DNA from: Streptomyces sp. NWU339
GTDB taxonomy: Bacteria > Actinomycetota > Actinomycetes > Streptomycetales > Streptomycetaceae
NCBI RefSeq assembly: GCF_003143855.1
Contig: NZ_QFRK01000007.1
Coordinates: forward strand, 115,706 to 179,705
Direction of reading: 5' to 3'
DNA: 64,000 nucleotides
Position 1 is the first letter of the stretch; the number at the start of each line of letters is the position of its first letter. Shown here piece after piece: positions 33,963 to 43,800 of this stretch. The translations under genes and the position numbers were made by a program. The notes under the pieces are model-generated. The model saw only the letters and a list, made by a program, of their open reading frames with translations. It was not told the DNA's origin and did no database searches.

Positions 33963-34947
33963 TCAAGGGCCGACGGAGCCGTGGGCCACCGGCCGGGCGT
34001 GCCCCTGGTGGCCCAATGTGGTGACGATATGGCGGAAGACCGTGCGGTGTTCCGCCGCCGCCTCGGCTCGTACGAGAACACCTGTGGCCGGATCCACGGT
34101 GAAGTGGCACGTCAGGGTTTCGTCCGGGGCCCAAGCACCGAACGGGAAGGTGCGCAGGGGGCGGACGGTGGCCCGGACGGAGGCCGGTGAGGTGGCCTCG
34201 ACGTGCGCGAGGTGGGAGACGATACGAGCCGGGGTGAGCATTTCCGCCAGGCGGGCGGCCGCCGGGCTGGTCCGGGTCGACCGTCGTGTCCACGCGCGCG
34301 TCCTCGGCGGCCGTCGAGGCGATCCGGGCCAGTGCCCGGGAAGCGAGCCGCTCACGGTCCGCGGGTGGGCCGTCTGGCCAGTGGGCAGCTGCCGTGTGCC
34401 CCAGGTCCCCTCGTTGCCAGGACGGTTCGGTGCCCACCGTACGTACAGGACGCGGTACGGATGGTCCGGCGGCGGCGCGCTCACGGTCTCGACCGTGTAC
34501 GAGCCGTCCCCGTCGTCCGTGATGCGGCAGCCCGGGTCGTCGATTCCGTATTCACAGGCCAGGACCTCCTGCCGGCATGTGTCCTCGTCAGGGATACCGG
34601 ACCCGTCGATCGTGCTGTGCAGAATGAAGGAGGCGTACGAGGGGGAGGACGCGGCCTCGACCGTGCTCCTGACGGACTTTCCGGCGTCGGCCCCCGGTTC
34701 TTCTCGGTGGGGCGTCCCCAACCGAGGCGCTGCGGTGGTTCCTTGCGTCGGCCGTTGCCCCACTGGCCCGCCATCAGCGACAGGGCGGTGCCACTGTTCT
34801 CCCGGGCGGTCGGAGGCGCCGGGCCGGGGACGGGGAAGAGGAGGGTGACGCGGCCGCCCGCTGCGGCTGCCGTACCTCGTGCTGCCCGGCCGACGAGCCC
34901 GTACAGGAGATGAGTAAGGCGGTGGTACCGCAGGCCGCCACCTTCAC
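33963..34947 (-). pseudogene. frameshifted lipoprotein gene
   Basis: A GTG start gives VKVAACGTTALLISCTG, a short lipoprotein signal peptide with the lipobox Cys after LIS, followed by a Ser/Pro-rich linker. Protein-like sequence then continues in other frames: SPSYASFILHSTIDGSGIPD, DGSYTVETVSAPPPDHPYRV and RWAPNRPGNEG; next, in a second frame, LASRALARIASTAAEDARVD; then back to ARLAEMLTPARIVSHLAHVE with LTCHFTVDPATGVLVRAEAA. At least three frame changes are needed to read it through. It would encode a secreted lipoprotein of about 300 residues; the family is not recognised. Confidence 0.5.
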
Positions 34948-35267
34948 CGCTCGGTGTGTCAGCCGGAGCGGGCGCAGAGGTCTGAACGTCGGCAGGCCCG
35001 GTCGCACCGCCGGGATCGGTGCGTGGGAGAGGTCGCCTGCGCATGCTTGCCTTCGGGTGGGTCGGGCCGGGTGCAAGCGGGTACCCACCAGAATCGCCGT
35101 GGATGCTTCCGGACGGAAGCCGGAAGATGACCGAGTATGCCCATGCACCACCCGATGATGGGATTCACCGGAAAATGGAACCTCTGGCCGGTTGGATGGT
35201 GTTGTCGGTCACGGCTTCTGGCCAGTGCGTACGGATGTGACGAACGAGGGGGACAGCCATCACAGCG
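34948..35267. other. intergenic region before the GHKL/NO VEIN gene
   Basis: No coding frame or RNA gene is supported in these 320 bases. The last third is noticeably more A/T-rich than the surroundings and presumably contains the promoter of the large GHKL gene. A GAGGGGG run at 35245-35251 is the only ribosome-binding-like sequence before its ATG and is rather far away (16 bases). Confidence 0.4.
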
Positions 35268-38200
35268 ATGTGGGACGCCGCAGAAGGCGACGGATTCCGG
35301 GGCACCGTGATCGCCCGAACCCGGCGGCGCATCGAGATCTACAGGGACGCCGGCGAGACATGGCGGTTTGCCGAAAGTCTGAAGTCCGTCAGCGAGGACA
35401 CCGCTCAGGAGTACGAGGGCCGCACGATTCTCGAACTCGTCCAGAACGGCCACGACGCACTCTGCGACGCCGACCCGGGAAAGATCGCCGTCCTGGCGGT
35501 CCCCCGGGAAAGCGGCGGCGTCCTTTACGTCGCCAACGAGGGAGCGGTGTTCGCCGAGGAGAACTTCCGCGCCATCACCGAGCTGGCCCTGTCGAGCAAG
35601 GCGGCGGGTGAGGGGATCGGCAACAAGGGCCTCGGTTTCCGCAGCGTGCTGCAACTGACGGACTGGCCGGAGATTTACTCGAAGTCCTCACCCGCCTCTT
35701 CGGACTTCGACGGCTACTGCTTCCGCTTCGCCAGGCCCGAGGATGTGCACACCCTGGTGGACGACCCGGCACTCGCGGCCCGGGTGATCGAGGACATCTC
35801 CCCGCTGGCACTGCCGGTACCGGCCGACATCACCGATCCCGTACTCAAGGAACTCGCCGAGGACGGATACTCCACGGTCGTCCGGCTGCCGCTGCGCGAC
35901 CGGCATGCCTGGGGACTCGCCGTGGCGCAGGCGCAGGACATGGTGAACGGCGAGGCGCCGCTCCTGCTCTTTCTCGACCGGGTGGCCGAACTTCTCGTCG
36001 AGGTGCGCGACGGCTCCGACACCGGCTTCCGGAACGTCCTCTCGCGTGCCGAGCGTGCATCGGACCTGATCGCCGCATGCGAGAACGACTGGGTACGGGA
36101 GGTCGATCTCGCCGGGGCAGGCCGCTACCTGCTGGCGCGTCGCACACTCGATGCGGAGGCCCTGAGCGAAGCGGTCAGCCGCAGCGTTCAGGCGCGCGAG
36201 ATCGACGCCGCCTGGGAGAACTGGGACGCCGAGGCATGGGTGGCGGTCGCGCTGCGACTCGACGAGCCGCTCACCCACGGCCGCATGTACACCTTCCTGC
36301 CGATGGCCGAAGGCGTCCACGCCCCGTTCCCCGGCCACGCCCACGCTCCGTTCTTCACCAAGCTGGCCCGTCTCGACATCAGCGAGACGGTGGCCCTGAA
36401 CGCCTTCCTCCTCGACCAGCTCGCCGTACTGACGGTGGAACTGGGCAGGCGCATCCGTTCGCAGACCCCGCACCTCCTCGCCGCGGACCTCGTGCTCGAC
36501 CTCATGTGCTGGGACGTGCCGGACCGCCTGGACGCCGCCCTGGACGGGAGGCTCGCCGCCGAACCGATCGTGCCTCTGCACGGCCGGGAGGCGTGGGGCT
36601 CGCTGCAGGACTCCTACGGATGGCCCGACGGCAAGCGCTCCTGGCGCGCCCTCACCACCGAGGCACTCACGAAGGCCGGAGCCGACCTGCTGACCCCGTC
36701 CGTCGGTCCTGCCCGCCACACACGTCTGGACAAGCTGTGCAGAGCCGTCCTCTCCAGGCCCTTTCGTCCGCCGGCGCTCCTGGCCGCCGAGTGGACCGAA
36801 ACCGTGGCCCGGTCACTGCTCGGTGGTACGGAACCGGCGGGACAGGTATGGGCGGACTTCTACAGCGACCTGTCCCATGCGTTCGCCCGGGACCAGGGCG
36901 TGCTGCGGGGCCGGCGCATCATCCTCACCCAGGACATGCGGCTGAGAAGCGCCCTCGGCAGCCGGACCGGGTCCGGTGGGCAGGACGCGACCGTCTTCTT
37001 CCACCCCGAGCCCGACGACACCGCGGACGGTGACGCCGTCACCCGGGTCCCGGGCGACCTCAAGGCACTCCGGCGCCGTATCTCCTTCACCCACCCGGCG
37101 ATCACCTGGGACACTGCCGGACGCGGATTCCTCGAGCGCAACGAACTCGTGCGCCCCTACCAACTGGACCGCGTCTTCGACGCGCTGGACGACCTGCTCT
37201 CCGACCATTCCTCGGAGGCGCTCAGCCGCGACGCCCTCACCTTCGCCTTCCGCCAGTACCCCCTGCTCACTCAGGCCCAGCGCGGGCGGCTGGCCCGTAT
37301 CCCCTTCCGGCTGCCGCTGGCCGACCCCGGCCGGTGGGACAGGGCCGCACGCTGCTCCTTCTCGCCCGCCTGGGGCACCGAGGGGGCGCGGCGGCTGGAG
37401 CGGTTCCTCGCCGAAGGGGGATCCCGGATCCCCGCCCTGGCCGCACAGCGGGACCACTGGATCAGCGGCCCCGACGACTGGCCCGCGCCGATCCGGGACC
37501 GGGCGGCCTACGTCGAGTTCCTGGAAGCCCTCGGCGTGTGCGACGGTTTGAGGCCGGGAGCCGTCGGGGAACGCCTGGGGGCTCGTCAGGGCCACGAGCT
37601 GCGACTCGCGGGGCTCGCCGCGGACTTCGGGCTGGGGAGCGCGCTCGCCGATACCTGGAGCGCCGATGTCAGAAGCGGATGGACCAGGTTCCAGCACCCT
37701 TACACGCTGTACGAGTTCACACACGCACCCGCCCACCTGGAGGGTGCGGCCGAGGTCGCCGGGCTCGGCCCCGCCGCCCGGCGTGAGTTCGCCGAGCTGC
37801 TGATGCACGGGCTGCGCACCTGGGGCGAGGAGTTCTTCACCGTCACCGTGCACAGGCCCACCTACTCCTTCAAGGACGCGCACCCCTGGCCCACTCCTCT
37901 CGCCTCCTACCTCCGGGGCATGGCCTGGCTGCCCGTGGAGGAGCCGGACGGTCCGTCCTTCGTCACTCCCCGTCGGGCCTGGTTCAGCACCGACGGGGAG
38001 CTCCCGGCCTTCGTACCGGCCTTGCCCTTGTCGACGCGACGCCTGCTCAGCGACAGGGGCGTCGTCGAGCGGATGCTCCGGCTCGGCCTCCGCAGGTGGG
38101 ACGATCCGCAGCACGCAGGGGCGGCGGTGAAACAGCTCGCCGACGTGCTCGACAAGGGCGACGTGCCCGAGTACCTCAGTGTCTCCTTCAAACGGCACTG

Positions 38201-40559
38201 CGAGCGGGCGTGGTCGAACATCGCACGGACGGGCCGGTGGCCCTGGACGCCGGATGAGGAGGTCCGTCTCGTGGTCAGCCGCGCTCACACGCTCGGCACC
38301 TTCAGCCCGTCGTCCGACGAAGCACCGGTCATCGTCTGCGACGAGACGGACCCCCTGAAGGAAGCACTCATCGAGCCGGCCGGGCATCCCGTCCTCGTCG
38401 CCCCGGCGGAGTCCGGTGACGCCGTCGTCCACCTGGCCGGGGCGAACGGGCTGAGAGCGCAGCGCACGTCGGCCACCCATGTGCAAGTACGCCATCGCGA
38501 CGGCGCCCCCATCACGCCGTCGGGGCAGGCAGCGGTGTTCACCAAAGGGCGGGAGTGGCTGGTCACCGTGGTCGCGCTCGCCATGGAGCTCAAATCCGGG
38601 GCATTCGTCCGCCGCAGCGAGCGCGGTCTCCGGGCCGCACTCGAACGGCTCCGCGCCCTCCGCGTCGTGCACGCCGACGACGTGGAGATCACCGTCTCCG
38701 GGACGCCGGCCGAGCCGCCGCCGTCGACACGCGCCCTGCCGCTGCCGGACGACGAGCAACCCACGGTGGTCGTCTGGAGGAGCGACGAGGGCTGGGACGA
38801 ACTGCAGGCGGCCACGCCCGCCGTCGCACAGCTGTTGGGCAGGCCGTGGCTGCAGGACGCGCTGGAACTGGTCCTGGTCAAACTCGAGCGGAGCTTCGGC
38901 GGCGGCAGCCCGACGTTCGTCGACGACGGAGTCCTCGCCGCAGCGCTGGACACGACCGAGGCCAAGGTCGCCGAGATCCGGCGCAACCTCACCGGTGACG
39001 TGCAGGACACGGTGAGGCTGCTCCGCCCGGTGCTGGCGTGCCTGGCCGCCGACGCCTGGAACGAGGAGGCCTCCCATCTCCTCGGCCGTGCGGCCGGCGA
39101 ACGCGAACTCGCCGGGATCATCGACCGGCTCGCCCCCGGCCTGACGCCGTCGTCGGCGGAGTTGGTGGCCCTGGCCCGCTCCTGCACGAAACCGGCGGAG
39201 CTCAGGGACGAACTGGGACTCGACTTCCAGCAGTTCAACACCGCATTGGTCGCCCTCGGGTACTCCCCGGACCACTACCCCGACCGCCACGAACAGGTCT
39301 TCGGTGACTTCGTGCGCGCCCGCTCCGGAGTCCTCCTCGACCGGCTCCGCGAGCGGTATGCCACCGCCGCGCAGCAGGGCGAGGACATCTCCGGCTACGC
39401 CGCGGCCCGTGGTCTCCACGACCTCCAGCCCGACCCGGACTGGCTTCCCCGTTTCATCGCCCCTCCCGAGGAAGCGATGCGCGACAGGGTGCGGGAATGG
39501 CTCCGAGCACACGGGGCCGAGGACGACCTCGAGCAGCCCACCGCACTCGAACCCGTCGACCGGCTCCGCGCACGCAACACGGCCGCGCTCGACGCCCTCG
39601 TCCCGGTACTGCCCCCTCTGGTGACCGCCTGGTGCCGCCGTCACGGCGTCCAGGTGCCCGCAGGATGGCACGGGGCGGTGCTGATGGAATGCAGGAGCCA
39701 CATCGACGCGACCGGGCTGGGCGACCTGCTGCCGCTGAGCGAGGAACATCTGCTCGACGCGGTGGAACGCGCCGTGGGGTGGCCCGACGGAGTGCCGCAC
39801 GCCACGGACCCCGCGGCACTGGGCCTCACCGACAAGGACTTCGCGCGGACGGCACCACGAACCCAGGGCTCCGGTGGCTCCACCACCGTCGCCCCGCGCA
39901 CGATCACCATCGGAGCCGCCGAGGTCAGGGTCGGTAGCGACCAGCTCTCCACCATCGCGGACATCGCCTCGAAGACCATCGACGAGACGTTCCTCGCCCA
40001 GTCGGGCAGGGTGCGCCTGGACACCGTGGCCGGCGTGCCCCGACCACGGAGCGGAGGCGGTTCCCCCACCAAGCCGCGCATCGTCGTCGCGAAGACGAAG
40101 CGGACCACCGAGGACCAGCGGTCCGCCATCGGCCTCGTCGGGGAGGTGGCCGCGCGTGCCTGGCTCCAGCGCCACTACCCCGACGTGCGGTGGGTCTCGG
40201 GTTACGCGGCCGTCGTCAACGGCGACGACGAGGCGTCCGACTCCCTGGGGTACGACTTCGAGGTCAAGTGGCGTGACACCACCCGGCTGTACGAGGTGAA
40301 GGCGCTGAGCGACCGGGCCGCCGAGCGGGTGGAGTTCGAACTCGGACCGTCCGAGGTGGACGCGGCCCGCCGCCACGCCCGCAGCAACCGCTACCGCGTC
40401 CTGCTGATCACCTCGGCCCTCGTCCCGGAGGAACGCCGCGTGTTCGACCTGCCGAACCCGTTCTCGGTTCAGGGGCGTGACCGCTTCAGGATGGTGAGCC
40501 GGGGGGTGCGCTATCAGTGTTCGCCTCTGAGGAAGGAGCGGCCCTCCGAATCGCACTGA
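35268..40559 (+). CDS. sacsin-type GHKL ATPase with C-terminal NO VEIN (DUF3883) nuclease-like domain
   Basis: The product is 1763 residues. The N-terminus carries GHKL ATP-binding motifs: ELVQNGHDA (Asn near 60), VANEGAVF (88-95) and GIGNKGLGFRSV (116-127), as in sacsin, Hsp90 and MutL. A long helical middle of unknown role follows. Residues 1620-1740 match DUF3883, a restriction-endonuclease fold, with IGLVGEVAARAWL, GYDFEVKW and YEVKALS giving plausible Glu, Asp and Glu-Val-Lys residues. Such proteins occur in anti-phage islands. It lies 263 bases upstream of pglW on the same strand and may be an accessory to BREX or a separate system. Confidence 0.85.
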   Translation: MWDAAEGDGFRGTVIARTRRRIEIYRDAGETWRFAESLKSVSEDTAQEYEGRTILELVQNGHDALCDADPGKIAVLAVPRESGGVLYVANEGAVFAEENFRAITELALSSKAAGEGIGNKGLGFRSVLQLTDWPEIYSKSSPASSDFDGYCFRFARPEDVHTLVDDPALAARVIEDISPLALPVPADITDPVLKELAEDGYSTVVRLPLRDRHAWGLAVAQAQDMVNGEAPLLLFLDRVAELLVEVRDGSDTGFRNVLSRAERASDLIAACENDWVREVDLAGAGRYLLARRTLDAEALSEAVSRSVQAREIDAAWENWDAEAWVAVALRLDEPLTHGRMYTFLPMAEGVHAPFPGHAHAPFFTKLARLDISETVALNAFLLDQLAVLTVELGRRIRSQTPHLLAADLVLDLMCWDVPDRLDAALDGRLAAEPIVPLHGREAWGSLQDSYGWPDGKRSWRALTTEALTKAGADLLTPSVGPARHTRLDKLCRAVLSRPFRPPALLAAEWTETVARSLLGGTEPAGQVWADFYSDLSHAFARDQGVLRGRRIILTQDMRLRSALGSRTGSGGQDATVFFHPEPDDTADGDAVTRVPGDLKALRRRISFTHPAITWDTAGRGFLERNELVRPYQLDRVFDALDDLLSDHSSEALSRDALTFAFRQYPLLTQAQRGRLARIPFRLPLADPGRWDRAARCSFSPAWGTEGARRLERFLAEGGSRIPALAAQRDHWISGPDDWPAPIRDRAAYVEFLEALGVCDGLRPGAVGERLGARQGHELRLAGLAADFGLGSALADTWSADVRSGWTRFQHPYTLYEFTHAPAHLEGAAEVAGLGPAARREFAELLMHGLRTWGEEFFTVTVHRPTYSFKDAHPWPTPLASYLRGMAWLPVEEPDGPSFVTPRRAWFSTDGELPAFVPALPLSTRRLLSDRGVVERMLRLGLRRWDDPQHAGAAVKQLADVLDKGDVPEYLSVSFKRHCERAWSNIARTGRWPWTPDEEVRLVVSRAHTLGTFSPSSDEAPVIVCDETDPLKEALIEPAGHPVLVAPAESGDAVVHLAGANGLRAQRTSATHVQVRHRDGAPITPSGQAAVFTKGREWLVTVVALAMELKSGAFVRRSERGLRAALERLRALRVVHADDVEITVSGTPAEPPPSTRALPLPDDEQPTVVVWRSDEGWDELQAATPAVAQLLGRPWLQDALELVLVKLERSFGGGSPTFVDDGVLAAALDTTEAKVAEIRRNLTGDVQDTVRLLRPVLACLAADAWNEEASHLLGRAAGERELAGIIDRLAPGLTPSSAELVALARSCTKPAELRDELGLDFQQFNTALVALGYSPDHYPDRHEQVFGDFVRARSGVLLDRLRERYATAAQQGEDISGYAAARGLHDLQPDPDWLPRFIAPPEEAMRDRVREWLRAHGAEDDLEQPTALEPVDRLRARNTAALDALVPVLPPLVTAWCRRHGVQVPAGWHGAVLMECRSHIDATGLGDLLPLSEEHLLDAVERAVGWPDGVPHATDPAALGLTDKDFARTAPRTQGSGGSTTVAPRTITIGAAEVRVGSDQLSTIADIASKTIDETFLAQSGRVRLDTVAGVPRPRSGGGSPTKPRIVVAKTKRTTEDQRSAIGLVGEVAARAWLQRHYPDVRWVSGYAAVVNGDDEASDSLGYDFEVKWRDTTRLYEVKALSDRAAERVEFELGPSEVDAARRHARSNRYRVLLITSALVPEERRVFDLPNPFSVQGRDRFRMVSRGVRYQCSPLRKERPSESH

Positions 40560-40822
40560 TGGAAAGGCCTCAAGCCGTGATGGTGATGAGCAGTCCTGTG
40601 CACCAGGTGGGGAAAGCCCCTTGGACACTTCTTGATGAGATCCCCAGGAGGCCTGCCAACACCTGCTGTGCGGCGGGCGGAAGCAAACCCTGAACGGTCC
40701 CGGGCGTGACGTCACCCTTGCGTGGCCGGCCTCATGAGAAACCGCGCAGTCAGTCCATGGCGGTAGGCTCCACCAGGGATTTCTCGGATCCCGAGGGACG
40801 GAGCGGTGAGGAGGCCGGCACA
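40560..40822. other. intergenic region before pglW
   Basis: The 263-base gap contains no convincing gene. Its first part is less G/C-rich than the flanking genes. The in-frame sequence upstream of the chosen pglW start (GTG or ATG starts from 40706) is Arg/Ser-rich and not conserved-looking. GTGAGGAGG at 40806-40814 serves the GTG at 40823. Confidence 0.4.
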
Positions 40823-43800
40823 GTGGCAGCAACGGGAGGGGACCCGCGGCGGACACCCGGTCCGGCCGTGCCCAAGCCGGGGCCGGTCAAGCCCGCCCAG
40901 CAGTGGTCTCAGGAGCGTCCCTCTCCCTACTCCTGGGAGCAGGACGCGCTGGACCACGTCAGGCGTCTCATGCCCGCGGCCGAGCCGTACCGCGCCTGGG
41001 CGACCTTCTCCTTCACCGCCCAGTCGGGCCGGGTCAACGAGTGCGATCTGCTGATCGCCGTTCCCGCCGGCCTCTTCCTCGTCGAGATCAAAAGCCACCC
41101 CGGTGAGCTCCACAACACCGGTTCGACCTGGAACTTCCGCGGCAAGGATCGCACCCGCACCCTCAACAACCCGCTGCACTTCAACGACCTCAAGTCCAAG
41201 GAACTGCGCAGTCAGCTCCAGTGGGCCGCCCGCAAGCTCTACCGCAGCGACCGGATGGTCCCGCGCATCGAACCGGCCGTCTTCCTGTCGGCCCCCGACC
41301 TCGTCAGCCACCTCGACGAGGTGCAGCGCATCCGCGTGTACGGGCGTGACGACGGCGCGAGCGGCCTGAACCGCATCTGGCAGGACTTCCTCGGCCTGCC
41401 CCCCGAGCGTCCCGAGCGGCGTGTCACGGAGGAGTTCTCCCGGCACCGGCTGCCGCAGCTGCTCAAGACCATCGGCATCCGGCAGTCGACCGGCCACCTG
41501 CGTTTCGGTGACGCCTGGAAGATGGAGCCGCACCCCCTCGACGCGGGCGCGTCGTGGGAGGACCACCTCGCCAAGCGGGACGACGGTCTCGCCCAGGGAG
41601 AGGGTCGGGTGCGCATCTACCTGGTCAGCCAGGGCGCGACGGAAACGGACCGCAAGAAGACGGAGCGCGCGGCCCGCCGCGAGTACCAGGTCCTCCAGGG
41701 CGTCACGCACCGCGGCATCGCCGACGCCATGGAGCTGCGCGACCACGAGGGCGGGCCGGCGATCCTCTTCCGCCACCGTCACACCGACCTGCGCCTGGAC
41801 CAGTACCTGGACACCTACGGCGACAAGCTCACCCCCGAGATCCGCCTGGACCTCGTACGCCAGCTCGCCGAGGCCGTCCGGTACGCCCACAGCCGCTCGC
41901 TGTACCACCGCGCGCTGGCGGCCCGCTCCGTCTACGTGTCCTTCCGGGGTGAGGGCGCGCACCCCGAGCTGCGCATCACCGACTGGCAGACCGCGGCCCG
42001 CGACTTCGACAGCAACGCCACCTTCTTCCGGTCCATCGGCGGCTCCGCGCTGGACGCGACGCTGATCGAGGACGCCGCCCACGTCTACCTCGCGCCCGAG
42101 ACGGACCTGCCCTCCCCGGAGCCCGGGGATCTGGACATCTTCGGGCTGGGCGCCGTCTCCTATCTGATCCTGACCGGCAAGCCGCCGGCCCCGCAGCGCA
42201 GCGTCCTCAAGGAGCGGCTGCGCACCGAGTCGGGGCTGCACCTGTTCGCGGTCGCCGACGGCGTCTCCGACGCGCTCGACGCACTGGTCTTCAAAGCCAC
42301 CCGCGCCGACGTCAACGACCGCCTCAGTTCCGCGGAGGAGTTCCTGGACCTCCTCGACGAGGCGGAACGGGCCGGTACCGTCCCCGACTCCGTGGCGACG
42401 CCGGCCGTCGACCCACTGGAGGCGCTGCCCGGCCAGGCTCTGGACGAGGAGTGGTCGGTACGACGGGTCCTCGGCACGGGGGCCACGGCCCGCGCCCTGC
42501 TCGTGGAACGCGCCGTGGAGGACGACGACGGCACGATCCGCGTCGAGGAACGCGTCTTCAAGGTGGCCCTCGACGAGCAGAAGGCCGACCGCCTGCGTGC
42601 GGAGGAACGCGCCCTGAAGCTGGTCGGCGGCGGCGCCGTGGTCCAGTTGCGCGGCGACGGACTGCGCGAGATCGGTTCGCGCACGGTTCTGCAGCTGGAG
42701 TACGCCGGTGAGCAGTCCCTCGGCGCCCGGCTGCGCGGCACGGGACAGCTCACCTATGACGACCTGGAGAATTTCGGCGAGGACCTGTTCCTGGCGCTCG
42801 ACCAGCTCGCCGCCCACGGTGTCCGCCACCGTGACATCAAGCCGGACAACCTCGGCATCCAGCGCCGCAAGGACTTCACCTGGCAGCTGAAACTGTTCGA
42901 CTTCTCCCTGACGGATGCCTCCGACCGGGATGTGAAGGCCGGTACCCGCGGCTATCTCGATCCGTTCCTCGGTTCGGTGCGCCGCCCGCACTTCGACGAC
43001 CATGCCGAGCGTTACGCCGCGGCCGTCACCCTGCACGAGATGGCGAGCGGCGAACGGCCATTGTGGGGCGACGGCCGCATAGACCCGCTCACCAACGAGT
43101 CCGCCGAACTGCACATCGCCGGTGAAGTCTTCTACCGGCCGTTGCAGTCAGGCCTGACCGCCTTCTTCCGGCGTGCCCTGCACCGTGACATCGAGCACCG
43201 CTTCGACACGCTGCGGCAGATGAAGGACGCCTGGCAGAAGGTGTTCCGGGACGCCGACACGGACCGGCCGCCGACCACCCCCTCCACGGTGGGCACCGAG
43301 GCGGAGGACACGGAGCAGGCACGGGACCGGGCGGCGCTGGCCGCCGAGGACGGCACGGAACTGGAGCTGGCCGGTCTGTCGCCGCGTGCGGTCACGGTCG
43401 CCGCCGGCCTCGGCGCCGCTACGGTGGGCCAACTGCTGGATGTCCAGCCGTCCGTGATCTCCAAGGCCCGCGGCGCCGGCCCGCTGGTGCGCAAGGAGCT
43501 GAACCGCCGCCGCAACCAGTGGGTGGCCGCTCTGCGGGGGAAGACTGCCGTACCGGCTGCGCGCAAGGCGGTTTCTCCGGTCAAGGACGGCGAGGCGCAG
43601 GCCGGGGTGACCGGCATCCTGTCGGTTGACGACATGGTCGATCTGCTGACCCCGCCGTCCGGCCGCAAGGGCTCGCGTCGTACCGACGTGGTATGCCTCA
43701 CCCTCGGTCTGCCGCCCGAGGACGGCGGCCTGTCGCCGCTCGGCCCCTGGCCCGTGCAGGCACGGATAGCCGATCACCTGGGTATCAAGCAGCCGCCGGT

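Noticed and set aside
36813..40856. A minus-strand open frame of over 1300 codons opposite the GHKL/NO VEIN gene
   Set aside because: It is antisense to a well-supported gene, has Gly/Arg/Glu-rich composition, and exists because high GC at third positions suppresses stop codons on the other strand.
40712..43114. An 800-codon minus-strand frame opposite pglW
   Set aside because: PglW motifs (NERD, HRDIKPDN) on the plus strand are unambiguous, and the antisense frame has no recognisable protein features.
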